64,000 bases of DNA from positions 4,133,056 through 4,197,055 of the forward strand of contig CM055102.1 in the NCBI GenBank assembly GCA_029204225.1, in the 5' to 3' direction. A program made the position numbers and the translations under genes. Under the pieces are notes generated by a model. That model had not been told where the DNA came from, ran no database searches, and saw only the letters and a list, made by a program, of their open reading frames with translations. Origin of the DNA: Diphasiastrum complanatum (Eukaryota > Streptophyta > Lycopodiopsida > Lycopodiales > Lycopodiaceae). Positions 31,967 through 44,272 of this stretch are shown here, piece by piece (the stretch's first letter is position 1; the number at the start of each line of letters is the position of its first letter).

Positions 31967-34743
31967 CTATGTTGACTTGATCATGGATTTTGGAATTATT
32001 CCAAGATTGGCTCTATGCTTGATGAAGGAAGTTTTGCTCAAAGGTTTGGTGAGCAAATCTGCAATACAAGATGATGTGATGATGTGCTCCAAGTAGATTT
32101 CCCCTCCAATAAGCTTCTCTCTCACAAAGTGATGTGCAACTTTGATGTGTTTGCTCCTTGCATGAAACATTGGATTTTGGCAAGGGCTTGTGCTAAAATA
32201 TTGTCACACATGATCAATGGTAGATCATCGTCCTTGATAGTCTTTAGCTCCACAAGCAACCTCTTGATCCAAAGCACTTCTTTTGTTGTAGTAGTAAGTG
32301 CCTTATATTCAGCTTCACAAGATGAGAGTGATATGGTATCTTGCTTTTTGGAACGCCAAGATATTAAATTTCCTCCAAGATATATGACATATGCGCTTGT
32401 AGATTTCCGATCTATTTTATCACTAGCAAAATCCGAGTTAGAATAACCAACAATAGAAAGATCTTCACTTTTGTATAACAAACCATAATCATAGGTTGAA
32501 GATATATACCTAAGTACCCTTTTGGTCATTTTCCAGTGATGAATTGTAGGATTTTGCATTGCTTGGCTCAACTTATGAACACTAAAACTTACATCAGGCC
32601 TAGTTATGGTGAGCCAAATTAAGGAGCCTATAAGACTCCTAAAAAGAGTGATGTCCATGAAAGATCTTTCATGACCTTTGTTAGGGTCTTTTACAATTTG
32701 CTTTATAGGAGTATCAATACTCTTACAACATAGCATATTGAACTTTTTTAACATTGAAAGAGCAGACTTGGATTGACAAACAAAATCTTTCTCATTATGG
32801 AAGTCAATCTCTAATCCTAAGATGTAATTAAATTTTCCAAGGTCTTGCATCTTGAATTCTCTTCCAAGTGCAATTTTGGTTTCTTCAACTAAATTGATAC
32901 AACTTCCCATTAGGATAATATCATCAACATAAATTAGAAAAATGACAATATCACTATCATAGAACTTGACATACAAGGAAGGATCATAGTTACTAAGATT
33001 GAATTCTAGTGAGATAAGGAAGTGTTAAGTCGAGAATACCACGATCTTCATGCTTGCTTTAGTCCATAGAGACTTTTGAAGAGCAAGCAAACTTTGGTCT
33101 TAACCTGGATGAACCCAAGGGGTTGATCCATATAAATTTCTTCTTCTAGATATCCATTTAAAAATGCATTTGAGACATCTAGTTGAAAAACTTGCCATTT
33201 GAAAAAACAAGCAATAGAAATGATAATTCTAATTGATACCATCTTTGCAACTGGAGAAAAAGTCCCCTCATAATCAAGTCCATAAACTTGAGCAAAACCC
33301 TTTGCACAAAGTCTTGCCTTGTACTTGTTGATTGTGCCATCTTGATTATATTTGACTCGAAAAACCCATTTGCAACCAATAGTGTGCTTGTTGGATGGAA
33401 GATCCACAAGCTCCCATAAGTTTGTTGGTGATCAATGCGTCATATTCCTCCATGACTAGAAACCATTCTTTTGAGTTGAGTGCATTATATACATCCTTTG
33501 GCTCTTCATGTGAAGCAAAATATGCATAATTAGTGGAGTTGAGTTACACTTTTTTTGCCTTTATCTCCATATGTAAGCCTCTTAGGCTTGGATCTTTCGT
33601 GATCTCCTTGGTGAAAAAAATTGAGGTGACTCCTCCTCAATTCTCGGCCCCCTCTCATAATATTCAAGGGTGATGATAGGAGAATTCTTTTGAGAATCTT
33701 TGATCTCGCCCTCATCAAAGATGTATTTTTTATTCTCATGAAAAATAACATCTCTACTCTCAATTGTAATTGAAGTAGAGGGAACATGAATTGTGTATGC
33801 TTTCTTGTTGGATGAGTATCCAACCATGATCCCTTTGACAGAATTTGGATCATCTCTTTTCAAGGGTACATTAACAAAGCAAGCACATCCAAAAACTCTA
33901 AGGTGATTAATCTTAGGTCTCTTCTTAAACAAGACTTCATATGGTGATCTTTCTGCAAGTGTATTGTGAGGTAATCTATTGCACAAATAATTTGCACAAT
34001 TAATTGCTTCTCCCCAATATTCAATAGGCAAAGAAGCTTCAAATCGAATTGCTTTAGCACATTCACATAGAGATCAAATTTTTCTTTTGGCAACTCCATT
34101 TTCAGATGGAGAACAAGCACAAGAAAACTCTCTCTTGATCCCTTTAACCTCACAATAATCATAGAACTTGTTGGAGATGTATTCACCTCGTCCATCACAT
34201 CTCAAAACTTTAACTTTGATAGAAAATTGTTTCTCAACATAAGCTATGAAAACTAGGTAGTCTTCAAACACCATAGCTTTTGAAGAAAGAAGGTACAACC
34301 AAGTATATCTTGTAAAATCATCAATGAAGGTAACAAAACAAGTTGCACCACCAATACTTTTTGAGAAAGAAAAATGAGCATCCGAGTGAATTAATTCCAA
34401 AGGATGAGAAGTCTTAATAGAAGACTTTTGATATGGCTTTCTATGTGATTTTGCAAAGCTTGATATCTTTGGAAAGTCATCTTGGTAGGCCAATAGCCTT
34501 ATCATTCTTGATCATAGAAAGCATAGATTTATAGTTAGGATGCCCCAACCTTCTATGCCATAACTCCTCCTTAGACATAAGAGCAATTTCACAAAAGTTT
34601 GCATTCTCATAAGAATTTAACTTGAAGATGCCACCATATCTAGATCCATTAGCTAGGATCTCATCACCTTTCTTAATAAAGCAAGTATTGGCATTGGATT
34701 TCACATCACAACCACAATTAAGCAACTTCTCAACACTTATCAA
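31967..34743 (-). pseudogene. Copia-B pol: pre-integrase, integrase, RT, RNase H
   Basis: Reading downward: pre-integrase ELWHRRLGHPNYKSM (34743-34477); integrase LIHSDAHFSFSKSIGGATCF (34505-34074) with RCDGRGEY for the second Asp strand and NGVAKRK where the catalytic Glu is expected, i.e. Glu to Lys. The integrase tail is at 34031-33582. RT starts IGCKWVFRVKYNQDG (33407-33048), with LDVSNAFLNG and SLYGLKQA, and continues 32976-32122 with an intact YVDD and TRPDVSFSVHKLSQ. RNase H has SSCEAEYKAL and ends HIKVAHHFVREKL (32170-31967). Frameshifts separate these frames, so the polyprotein is broken. Confidence 0.88.
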
Positions 34744-34809
34744 GTTCTTTGTAAATTTAGAAACAAAAAGAACATTGGAAAGTGATAGAACTTTAGAAGA
34801 AGCAAGTTT

Positions 34810-35901
34810 TTATGGAATCTTGCCAATTCCTTCAATAGAGCATTCATTATCATTTGTTGTATAAATAGATCTTTTAAGTCCTTTATAAGGTACAATAGAG
34901 TCAAAAGTCTCCTTAGAACAACACATATGTGATGAGGCACCTCTATCGATGTACCATGCTCCATCCTTCTTGAAGGATGTTGAAAAAATCCTTGACATGA
35001 GGGATCCTTCTCCTTCACTTGCAATAAAGTCTTCTTCTTTCTCATTGAAGAGATTTGCTTGTTTGAGTTGATTTTTCTTTTTGAAGCAATTAGAGACATA
35101 GTGTTCCTTCTTGCCACAAAAGAAACACTTGACTTTCTTATTCTTGGTCTTGGAAGTAGAAGGACGAGTTGAGTCATCCTCTTCTCCATCTTTGTCTTTG
35201 TCCTTGGATTTGTCTTTGTTGAAAGCTTGATTAAACTGGTTCTTGCTCTTCCCTTTATGCTTGTCCTTGACAAAGAGAGCTTTGTCACTCCCAATATGCT
35301 CGAGTTTGTTCACCCTTGAAAGTTTGTAACTTTGCCTTGCTTCTTCAGAGATGAGAATTCCTTGAAGAGTCTCCAAATTGGGAAACTCATCCTTTATGGC
35401 AAAGGATTGAACAAGATTATCATAGTCTTCTTTTAAGCCATTAAGAATGACTTGTACTAGATCATCTTGTTTGATTGTGACACCAACACAAGCAAGCTCC
35501 CTATGAAGATCTTTTACTCTTAGAACATAATTTGATGCACTCTCCTCACTTCTTTGAAAAATTTGAAAAATTTGATATCTAAAAGTGACTATTCTAGAAG
35601 TGTTCTTAGGTTCATAGATAGACTTAAGTGCATCCCAAGCTTCGTTAGCAGTGGTGCAAGATCCTATATCTCTTAGAATCTCATTAGACACATTCATTTT
35701 AATGAAGTGTAGAGCCATTCTAGCTCTCTTCTTATACTTGGGTATTTCAAGTTGTGCTTGAGGCTCCTCCTCAATGCCAAGTTCTATGTCCATAACATCC
35801 TGGAGCAAAAGAACAAACTCCATCCTAACCTTCCATATTGAATAGTTGGAGGTACTTAGTCTTTCACTTGGTTCTAAGAGATATCCTCCTACAGGTGCCA
35901 T
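34810..35901 (-). pseudogene. Copia-B gag and protease (363 codons)
   Basis: The frame opens MAPVGGYLLEPSERLSTSNY and contains a UBN2-type gag domain (MNVSNEILRDIGSCTTANEA, VQVILNGLKEDYDNLVQ), a lysine-rich stretch, and an intact CCHC knuckle CFFCGKKEHYVSNC. The protease motif reads WYIDRGASSHM: residue 320 is Arg instead of the expected Ser of DSG, which should disable the aspartic protease. The frame then stops and pol continues in another frame. The leader (35902-36650) has no gene. Confidence 0.85.
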
Positions 35902-36663
35902 ATTGTGAAGACTTCTTGTTATTAGAAATTATATGTTTGAGCTTGTCCCAAATAGACTAGATGTTGCTACTCTCTTTCACTATAGGAATCTTCAAGGGTG
36001 TGCTACCGATTCTATGTGAAAAACTTGCAACTGTATGTGAGATAGATCTCAAATATTCCACAAAACAAGATATTCTAGATCAATCTCTCAAATTGAATTG
36101 AAGAGTATAGACAAGTTTTGATGGCACGTGTTAGATGCTACAAAGAAAACACCATTGATTCAAAGAAGACTCAAAGTGTTCAATAACTCCAAACTATGTC
36201 TTGATCTCCAGTTTCTTGTGTTGATTACTCAAAACAATGGATTGTGAATCAAGCTAAATTGGATCAAATCAAAAAGTGGTCACTCAGATTTTGGACCTCT
36301 CTCTACCCTCTTTAAGAGCTTATAACTCTTGATAGACACATTAGAATAATTTGAGATCAATCGTAATGGAAAGTACTCCTTATAAGCTTTCCACTGATCA
36401 AGCTATAAGATTAATATCTTTGAACCAATGATGAAGGAAATAAAGAGGTCTGAAAATCTCTGATTTTCACACGTGCGGAATTCCAGGATTTTGTACAATG
36501 TCAATTCTGATCTAAAAATCTTGATTCTATCCTCTTTGATCCAAACACTTTTGAAAAAAAGGTAAAGAAAAGGGATAAACAACATTTTTGCTGGAATTGG
36601 GCTCACAAATTCTTGCACAAATAGAGATAGTAGCATGCAAAGCTCAATTTGGCTCTGATGCCA

Positions 36664-37457
36664 TGATAAAATTCCAGCAAGCTCACACGTGTGGGGAATG
36701 ATCCTCAAGTGTGAATGATCTTGTTAAGCTTTGTGTTTAGCACATAATTTGATTCTAGATTGAATATCAAGATCTAGTACAAGATTTTATGACCAAATCA
36801 CAATCTAGCATGCTAAGAATCAAAGAATGATTGCTTTGAAAAACAAAAGAGAAGAAGTACAAGAATTTAATGCATTAGCATAAGCCTCTACTCAAGTTAG
36901 CGAGAGAAAAGGAGAGCAAAATTCAAGCAACATTTGTATAGATCCAAATTGACATGGAATAGCTTCAAAGCTTGGTTCTTCATCAAGAGTTATGAGAGAG
37001 CCTACACATATTTATGGAGATTGGAATAGCTCAAGGTAGAACCATCTCCTTCCTACTTTCTTCCGCATCTAAAAGTGAGAACTAGAAAACTAGTGACATT
37101 TGTCACTTTACATGCAAGTATTTCTATCTACTTTTACCAAGCGTCAAATTTTCAACTAGGATTGTACAGATCATCATGCATGTGTCCAATTCACTTTGTG
37201 CATGCCTTGCATGTCACTATGGAACACTTACAACTATTGCATGTGATGTGCGACGAGTTTCCACAAGCCCATAATTGGCATTTCTATGTCTACATTCTAT
37301 ATGCATGTTGTACATGACCAACTAGTCTCAAGAAACCATGTAGCTCGAGTTTCTTCTAGGCCAAATTTGGCATTTACAATATGAAACATCACATACACAT
37401 AGAAATTTTTTTGCCAAAAGCCTAAAGTCAAGATAGATGATTTTTAATGCTTCAACA
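36664..37457 (-). repeat. Copia-B 5' LTR (794 bp)
   Basis: It begins at 37457 (minus) with TGTTGAAGCATT and ends TATCA at 36664, next to the primer-binding site. TCACACGTGTG lies at 36683-36693. Confidence 0.9.
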
Positions 37458-37570
37458 GGCTCAAGGAGTTGATGGCATATGCAAGATCGGGTCTGGTAGA
37501 GATCATTGTCGCTTCAAAGCTACATCTGAGGAGAAAGTTCTTCTCACTCAGAATGTCCAAAAAGTGATTC
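37458..37570 (-). pseudogene. Copia-E pol scrap, right half
   Basis: The minus strand encodes DILSEKNFLLRCSFEATM, then STRPDLAYAINSLSQ. It is the upstream half of the conserved post-RT block whose other half is at 31076-31154. The right-hand GGCTC copy is at 37458-37462. Confidence 0.6.
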
Positions 37571-38430
37571 TGTACATAATCACATTAATCAATTCAAGAC
37601 TATGTTAGAGCATATGGCGGCAATAGGTTCAATGATTGAAGACTCTGACATTGTAATGAGCTTATTGTCTAGCCTTCCATCCTCATATGAAAACTGGGTG
37701 ATGATGATTTTCACACACTCAGATAATACATTGTCCAGAGTCATAATCATGTTGTTGCAAGAGGAGTGTTGCAGAAGGAGACAAGAAGGAATGGAGCATC
37801 CTGGTTCCTCCATCAACGACTCGCAAGAATTATTCTCAAAGAAGAACACAAGAAAGCAATAGAAGAAGAAAGCTGTCGAACAAATCGACAGAGAAACAGT
37901 CACAAAAGACCCAAAATCAACAACCTGCTCAAAACAAGAAGAGACTATTCTGCAAGTATTGCAAAAGGACAAACCACGGAATCCAAGATTGTCAGATCTT
38001 GAAGCTCAACAATGACAAGAAAAAAACAGTCGGACAACAACCCCATACAACAAACATGAAGAAGAAGATCCAAGAAGATGACGACAATGAGCAGGAAGCC
38101 TTCATGGTGAACCATCACCATGTCGAACAATCGGAGGAATGGTTCCTTGATTTTGGAGCAACACAACACATGACAAGCCATAAATAATGGTTTATCGACT
38201 ATTCGGCCTATAGCACCAAGAAGTTTGCAGACAACAGCTCACATAGAATTGAAGGTCAAGGTACTATTAGACTAAATTTTCAGAATAGACTGTCAAAACT
38301 AATATCAAATGTATTCTATGTCCCGAACGACAAGTCTGTTGTTGGCGGTCAGTCAAATTACAAATTTAGGAGATAAGGTAGAGTTTCAGACAGATTCCTG
38401 TCAAAGTATCTTTTGTCTTTCCATGTTTAC
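37563..38430 (+). pseudogene. Copia gag and protease remnant of another family
   Basis: Gag reads INQFKTMLEHMAAIGSMIED and LLSSLPSSYENWV (UBN2 type). The zinc knuckle near 37950 is CKYCKRTNHGIQDC, and the protease motif near 38150 is WFLDFGATQHMTSHK, with Phe in place of the Ser of DSG. It ends with a LSKLISNVFYVPN stretch. The sequence is unlike copia-A and copia-B gag and is on the opposite strand to copia-B and copia-E. No LTR is attached. Confidence 0.75.
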
Positions 38431-38449
38431 AATAAAGGTATTTGCATCT

Positions 38450-39163
38450 ATTAATAGTTAATAAAACCTAAATCCAATAGAGTTATACTCTTTGTTATGA
38501 TATAATTTCAAAACTAAGCATAGTATTCTCAGTCAAATTCACAACATAAATGAGATTCATGTATTTTTGAAGTTAAAAATTTTCATGATAATTTCTAAGA
38601 TATGCTATTAACAAGGTCAAACATAAATATTTGGTAACAAAATTATCAAGTTCATTTTAAAAAATGGACTATGCAAAAATGTAAGGCTAGTTGATACTAA
38701 GTTACATGCTAAATAATCAACAACTTGTTCAAGCAACAATGTGCAAAAGGCAAAAATTCTCTAATAGTAAAACACATGCAAATTGAGCTACTATCAATGT
38801 AACATGAACATGAATGCAATGAACTTGATTAGAAAATCTGTCAACCACAACCAAGTAAGCGCCATGTCCCTACCTTGTATGAGATAAGGCCCATAGCCTA
38901 AATTTGTGGAAATAGTTGTCCACTAAAAATGAGGAACATGCCAATATTACGGGAGTCCTTATGGTTTTGGCACAAAAAGTGCATAATGGGTCATCTATAA
39001 TAGATTTTTTTTCATACAAGGCCAATAAAAGTGGGTATTGAGATGATTGTAGAATTGATAAAATTATGACTAGCCATTGATAAGGGAAGAACGGGCATGA
39101 TACAATATTGGGCTTGTTTTGGGCAAGTCTCAAATGCACAAGGTTTCTTAATGATAAGTTCAT
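38450..39163 (-). pseudogene. Gypsy integrase remnant
   Basis: The minus strand contains, across frames, YNHLNTHFYWPCMKKNLL and CTFCAK (zinc-binding H2C2 region), then AYLVVVDRFSNQVHCI (first integrase strand) and VTLIVAQFACVLLLENF. Stops and frameshifts are dense and the second Asp and Glu strands are barely recognisable. It overlaps no LTR. Confidence 0.5.
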
Positions 39164-39206
39164 TTTTCAACCAAAGAGTAATCTTGATGTGATGAGTAAT
39201 ATATGT

Positions 39207-39228
39207 TTAAACCCTAAACCCTAAACCG
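39207..39228. repeat. Short telomere-type AAACCCT stretch
   Basis: Almost three AAACCCT units. This is the plant telomere unit, but such short stretches also occur by chance or in promoters. Confidence 0.6.
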
Positions 39229-39805
39229 TGAGGGACACAGATTTATGTTTTTTTGATGTGATTTATCAACACAAGGTTTTTATGTGCTGAAAAGTTTGTA
39301 TACACTCAAGCTTCATATTTTTTTTTGTATATATTCAAGTTTCATATTGTTTTTAGCTTCTAAAATTGACAATCTCCACTACTGAGCGAGCTATGCTCCC
39401 CATGTGGATGATTTAATCTCCCTCATTGGATGAAAAATTTCCTTTGTGGATGAGCTTTGCTCCCATGGGAAGAGAAGTCTCCCTATATGGATGAGCACCA
39501 AGATTGTCAATTATTTTGCATATAGTTTCTCGTTGATTCAATAGGATTGATAATAATAAGTTCTCCAAATTGTGTGTGAGTCATCAATTTCGAATCTTAG
39601 CTTCAATCTATTGTAGTTTAATCATTTGTTGATCAAGGTTCATCAAGATCTACATGTAAGCAAGAGAGCTAGTCTTTCAATGTTCTAAATCATAGTGATT
39701 TTGATTTCACTACATTTGTTGAGAGGAGTGTGAGTGCTTAGTGCATTAGAACAGGTTCAAAGAGAAGGAGTAATCCTTATGCATGATGGCTATTACAAGT
39801 GATAA
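39229..39805. other. Probable copia leader, no gene
   Basis: AT-rich sequence upstream of a copia gag start. A GATGAGC(T/A)-containing phrase recurs around 39395-39510. No LTR boundary or primer-binding site was found. Confidence 0.35.
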
Positions 39806-40020
39806 ATGGTGGAAAGTAATGATAGGTCCAAATCAACTAACTATTCAACTTGGAAAGTAAGGATGGAGTCCCTACTTGAGTCTAATGAGTTAATGGATAT
39901 TGTTGCAAGTGTGGAAGAGAGGCCTATGGTGCTTCAAGACCAAGTGAGGTATGATAAGAGGGCCAAGAAGGCACTCCACATCATAAGAATGAATGTGACA
40001 AATGAATTTCTCAAGGAAGT
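39806..40020 (+). pseudogene. Copia gag N-terminus, truncated
   Basis: It reads RSKSTNYSTWKVRMESLL and YDKRAKKALHIIRMNVTNEF, the start of copia gag. After NEF it runs straight into the inverted copia-A fragment at about 40021. It may belong to the same element whose 3' end is at 41066-41787. Confidence 0.65.
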
Positions 40021-41060
40021 TGAAAAAACTCATCTCTAAGTCCATTTAGGACTACTTGAACAAGTTCAGTGTTCTTAAGAGCATCAACAATACCAGCTAA
40101 CTCTTGATGAAGATTCTTACCTCTCATGACATATGATGAAGCACTCTCATCTACTCTCTGATGACTTAGAAATATTTGCTTTCTAAGTGTAAGCAATCTA
40201 GAAGTATTCTTGATTTCATAGATTGTTTTTAGAGTATCCCAAGCCTCCTGTGCAGTAGTGCATGTACTTATCTCTCTTAACACTTCATTGGTTACATTCA
40301 TTTTTATGAAATGAAGGGCAATTCTGGTTCTTTTGTGAAATGCTGCAACTTCATTAGGTGCAGCAGGTTCTTCTTCAGCTCCACTCACAATATCCATTAC
40401 ATCTTGTAGAATCAATAGTGATTCCATTATGATCTTCCACATTGCATAATTGGAAGTTGTTAATCTCTCACTGTGCTCCAAGAAATGTGAACCATATGAA
40501 GACATCTTCTCTTTGAGAAATTCTAGCACCCTAAAGGATCTTATTGAGGTGTTGTGATTGCACAAGATTGATCAAAGAACAGTATACCTGAAAAATCTAT
40601 GGCAAGAGCACAATGGCATACATCTAATGAAAAAATCTAACTTCTCACTATGAGAATTGAATGTCAGAAATAATTCTAAGTGCTCAGTATGGGAAAAACA
40701 GCCTGCTCTCTAGTAGAGAGAGAAAATCAATGAAAGAGAACTCGGGTAGAGAGATAATGAGTCCAAATTACCAAAATCTCATTATTCACATTATGGCAAA
40801 ACATGCCAAGCTTTCTCTACATGAGAGAGACTCGAATTCCTACAGTGGAGTTGCATGGAAAGTCTGAACTAATTCACCTACCAGAGATTCACATGTGTAA
40901 CTGCATACATGGATGTTGCATGTACTGCATGTCAACTCATAAAATTGCCTAGACATGTGTAGATCACAGAAACCACTTTGCATGTTGCATGCACTGACTG
41001 CATGTGGCTTCCATGCATACAGTATGACATTGCATGCTATCTAAACTTCTGCATGTCATC
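40021..41060 (-). mobile_element. Copia-A fragment, inverted (LTR part joined to gag)
   Basis: Minus strand: LTR sequence from about 41060 to 40545 equals copia-A 26490-27010, then passes directly to the gag start codon region and the gag frame 40505-40040 (MSSYGSHFLEHSERLTTSNY ... LVQVVLNGLRDE). The primer-binding site and about 790 bases of leader are missing. The frame has no stop over about 165 codons, better than the copia-A copy at 27834. No other part of the element is present. Confidence 0.8.
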
Positions 41061-41065
41061 AAAAT

Positions 41066-41151
41066 CGAATTGGAAAAGGACTTGTTTATGAAGCATAGGA
41101 CATCACTTGGAGTGTTATCAAAGTCCATGGTAAAACTCATTGAAGAGGGAG
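41066..41151 (+). pseudogene. Copia pol C-terminal end
   Basis: It encodes LEKDLFMKHRTSLGVLSKSM and VKLIEEGV, nearly the same as the copia-C pol end (GKDLFFKHRTSLGVLSKSM). The stop TGA lies inside the LTR start. A purine tract (GAAGAGGGAG) precedes the LTR. Confidence 0.75.
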
Positions 41152-41787
41152 TGTGAAAGATTCAACTAGTTTGATCATATTTGCTATATTTCCATATTTG
41201 GCATATTGAGGCCAACTTTGTTTTTAGACTTAGAGATTGACTTTTCAAAGTTCATTAGTCTAAATGTCATTTGAATAGACACTTTTTGAAAGTGTGGGAA
41301 AGTTAGAATGCGATATTGAGTAGATTCAAATTTGAATGTTGGGTACTTTGAATCTAGACCCAAAAATAGTAGGGTAAACATTTTGGTGGGAAAGCCAAGT
41401 GGCCAAATAGGGTTTGGACTTGCTATATAAGGATGCAACTCATCGAGAGAACAATCTTCTCTCTTCTCTATCTCATTTCATGCTTATACATGGATCTCTT
41501 GGGTTCTACTATCCATTGGTGCACTATACTTGCGATTGCATGCAATTTTATGTGTAGAATGATCTATAATTGCTATTTTTGGATCCACATGTGTGAAATA
41601 TAGGAGCTTGCTAGACAACAGTACTTTACCATTTCATTTAAGTTTGATCAAGTTTTATTAGTGTTTGCATCTCATTTTGTGTGTAGATGCTGATTTTTTC
41701 TACATTGGTGAGATTGGTAGTGTATTTCTCTTTGTAACCAAAGATCATTCAAGTGGATTGGATCATAATGATCTGAAATCCTTCACA
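41152..41787 (+). repeat. Copia 3' LTR (636 bp), copia-C relative
   Basis: It begins TGTGAAAGATTC and ends CCTTCACA. It is similar in length and ends to the copia-C LTR (653 bp) but diverged. Copia-D internal sequence follows without a 5' LTR of its own. Confidence 0.65.
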
Positions 41788-41871
41788 TAGGATGCAACAT
41801 GTAAGGAATAGGATTGGTTCCTTGAAATTACATGATAGAGATGAGAATGAAACTTCTCAAGAAAAGGCAAC

Positions 41872-44272
41872 ATGAAAGATAAATCAACCAAGAAGACCCA
41901 AGGGAAGGAGGTGAAGATGGACGATCAACCAACAAGTTCCAAAAGTGCAGGAAAGAAGGACAAATCAGAGCTAAAGTGCTTCGTTTGTGGAAAGAAAGGA
42001 AACTTTGCATCCGAGTGCTACAATAAGAAGAATGCACAAAAGGAGAGCAAGCAAGAAAATCTCACACTTTAAGAGGAGGAGGATGTAGGTGACTCATCCT
42101 TGATGCCATCTACTCCAACAAGCAAGACCATCTCCAATGACACATGGTGGATAGATAGTGGGGCTAGCTCCCACATGACTTTCCAAAATGATTTTTTCTC
42201 ATCTCTACTTCCTTTTATTGGTTCTAAAAAATTCTATTCTAACATCAAATGATCAAGAATGTAGAATATATGGAGTGAGAATAATTCCTTTATGTTTTGG
42301 ATCCTCTAAAATATTGGATCTTGAAAATGAACTTTATGTTCCAAATCTTACTAAGAGCTTGCTTAGTGTTTGACAACTCATGGATAATGGTCTAGATGTG
42401 CACTTCGAAAATGGTTTTTGCTCAATCTTGAAGAATGATAATTGCATTGCAAAAGGATTTAAGCAAGGGAGGTTGCTCAAATTGGATGCTAATGTGTTTC
42501 TTGGAAGTGTAAACATGTCTAAAGAGGAGCTTACCCAAGCGGAGCTTTGGCATAAGAGGTTGGGGCATCCCAACTTCAAATTAATGGAGATCCTATTATC
42601 TAAAGAACTTGCACTTGGACTTCCAAAGTCAATGTAAAAGTGTGAAAAGTTTTTTGAAGCTTGTAGCCTCTCAAAGGCTCACAAGCTACCATTTTCTAAC
42701 TCTGGAGCTTCCAAATTACTAGAAGTTATATATTCAGATGTGCACTCTTTTTCGCAAGCATCTAATGCAGGTGCTAAGATGTATGTATCTTTTATAGATG
42801 ATTACTCTACATACACTTGGATTGACCTTTTGGCTTCCAAAAGTATGGTGTTTGATTCCTTTGTTATTTCAAAACTCTTGTTGAAAATCAACTTGATACT
42901 AAGATTAAAGTATTGAGATGTGATAATGGAGGAGAGTACATCTGCACTAGTATGAAAGAGTTTTGTAAGTCCAATGACATTAAAAGAGATCTAACATGTC
43001 CACATACTCCTCAACAAAATGGAGTGGATGAGAGAAAGAATAGATCTCTTTGTGAGTGTGCAAAAACCTTGAGACTAGATTCTTCTCTACCTAAGCCATT
43101 TTGGGGAGAAGCCATTGTTTGTGCTAATTTTCTATGTAATAGAATGCCATGTAAGTCCATTGGAGGTATCACACCTTATAAGGCTCTATTTGGTAAGAAA
43201 CTAAACCTCAAAGATCTGCAAATATTGGGGTCTACTTGCTATGTATTTCAATCATTAGATACAAGAAAGAAGGATGATCCCACATCCATCAGAGGTATCT
43301 TTGTTGGTTATAGTGAGAATAGCAAGGGATATAGAGTCTTCAATCGAATCACTAAAAAGATTCTAGTGAGTAGGTATGTCACCTTAGATAAAGAAAATTT
43401 TTTCAAGTGAATGAGATTTCTACTAATCATTCTTGTGTCAAAGATCTTGTAACATTTGAGGAGGAGCAGCTATGTGATAAAGATCTTGAGGATCCACCTC
43501 AGGACTCGAGTGCTCCAAGGAGATCTTCAAGAACAAGGGTTGAGCCATCAAGGCTCACATATGTTGACAAGTGTGAGCAAAGGGAAAGCCCTTATTCTCT
43601 TACTTCTTATACTGTTCTTACTTCAATGCTTGATGAACCAAGTTGCTTTGAAGATGCAATTAAGTCACTTGAATGGAAGGATGCCATGCAAAAGGAGTAT
43701 GATGCTTTTGTGGAGAATTGTGAATCTTCCTAATGGGAGAAAACCACTTGAGTGCAAATGGATCTATAGATTGAAGTACAACCAAGATGGAGCAATAAAC
43801 AAGCATAAAGCAAGACTAGTGGCAAAAGGTTTCTTGCAAACTAAGGGAGTAGTTTTGATGAAACATTTGCTCCAGTTGCTAAACTAGTCACAATAAAGTT
43901 GATCATATCTCTTGCAACTACTTTCAATTGGAATCTTTTTTAGATCGATGTGACTAATGCCTTCCTAGATGGCTATTTGGAGGAAGAAATCTACATGACG
44001 CAACTCTAGGGCTTTATCAAGGAGGATGTTGAAGACAAGGTGTGCTTATTGCAAAGGAGCCTCGATGGGCTCACGAAAGCACCTAGATCTTGGTACTCTC
44101 GGTTGAACTCTTTCTTAATCTCTATTCATTTTGTAGTTAACTCTTATGATACTTCCTCGTACATGATATTCAATAAAGGAAATATCATTATTCTCATTCA
44201 TTATGTAGGTGACATTATTCTTAGTGATCAAGATGGCATAAGAGAATTCAAGATTGCATTGTTGGCTGATTT
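41872..44272 (+). pseudogene. Copia-D gag end, protease, integrase, RT N-terminal part
   Basis: The zinc knuckle CFVCGKKGNFASEC (41977-42018) has Asn for the His. Protease WWIDSGASSHMTF is near 42147. Pre-integrase motif ELWHKRLGHPNFK is near 42540. Integrase: RCDNGGEYICTS and HTPQQNGVDERKNR (42913-43410). RT: KPLECKWIYRLKYNQDG, a damaged TNAFLDG, and SLDGLTKAPRSWYSRL. The active site reads YVGD (44208-44210 encodes Gly) instead of YVDD, so RT would be inactive. Several stops and frameshifts are present. Confidence 0.8.

Larger units (their letters stand above)
31155..37457 (-). mobile_element. Copia-B, full-length 6303 bp copia element with GGCTC target duplication
   Basis: Two LTRs of exactly 794 bp (31155-31948 and 36664-37457), a primer-binding site TGGCATCAGAGCC directly inside the 5' LTR (36663-36651), a purine tract directly inside the 3' LTR (31967-31949), and GGCTC on both flanks (31150-31154 and 37458-37462). 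All copia domains are present in order. By eye the LTRs differ at roughly one base in twenty. The element inserted into an older copia-E remnant. Key catalytic residues in protease and integrase are altered. Confidence 0.92.

Noticed and set aside
39207-39228. Interstitial telomere marking a chromosome fusion
   Set aside because: Fewer than three AAACCCT units; too short to support such an event.
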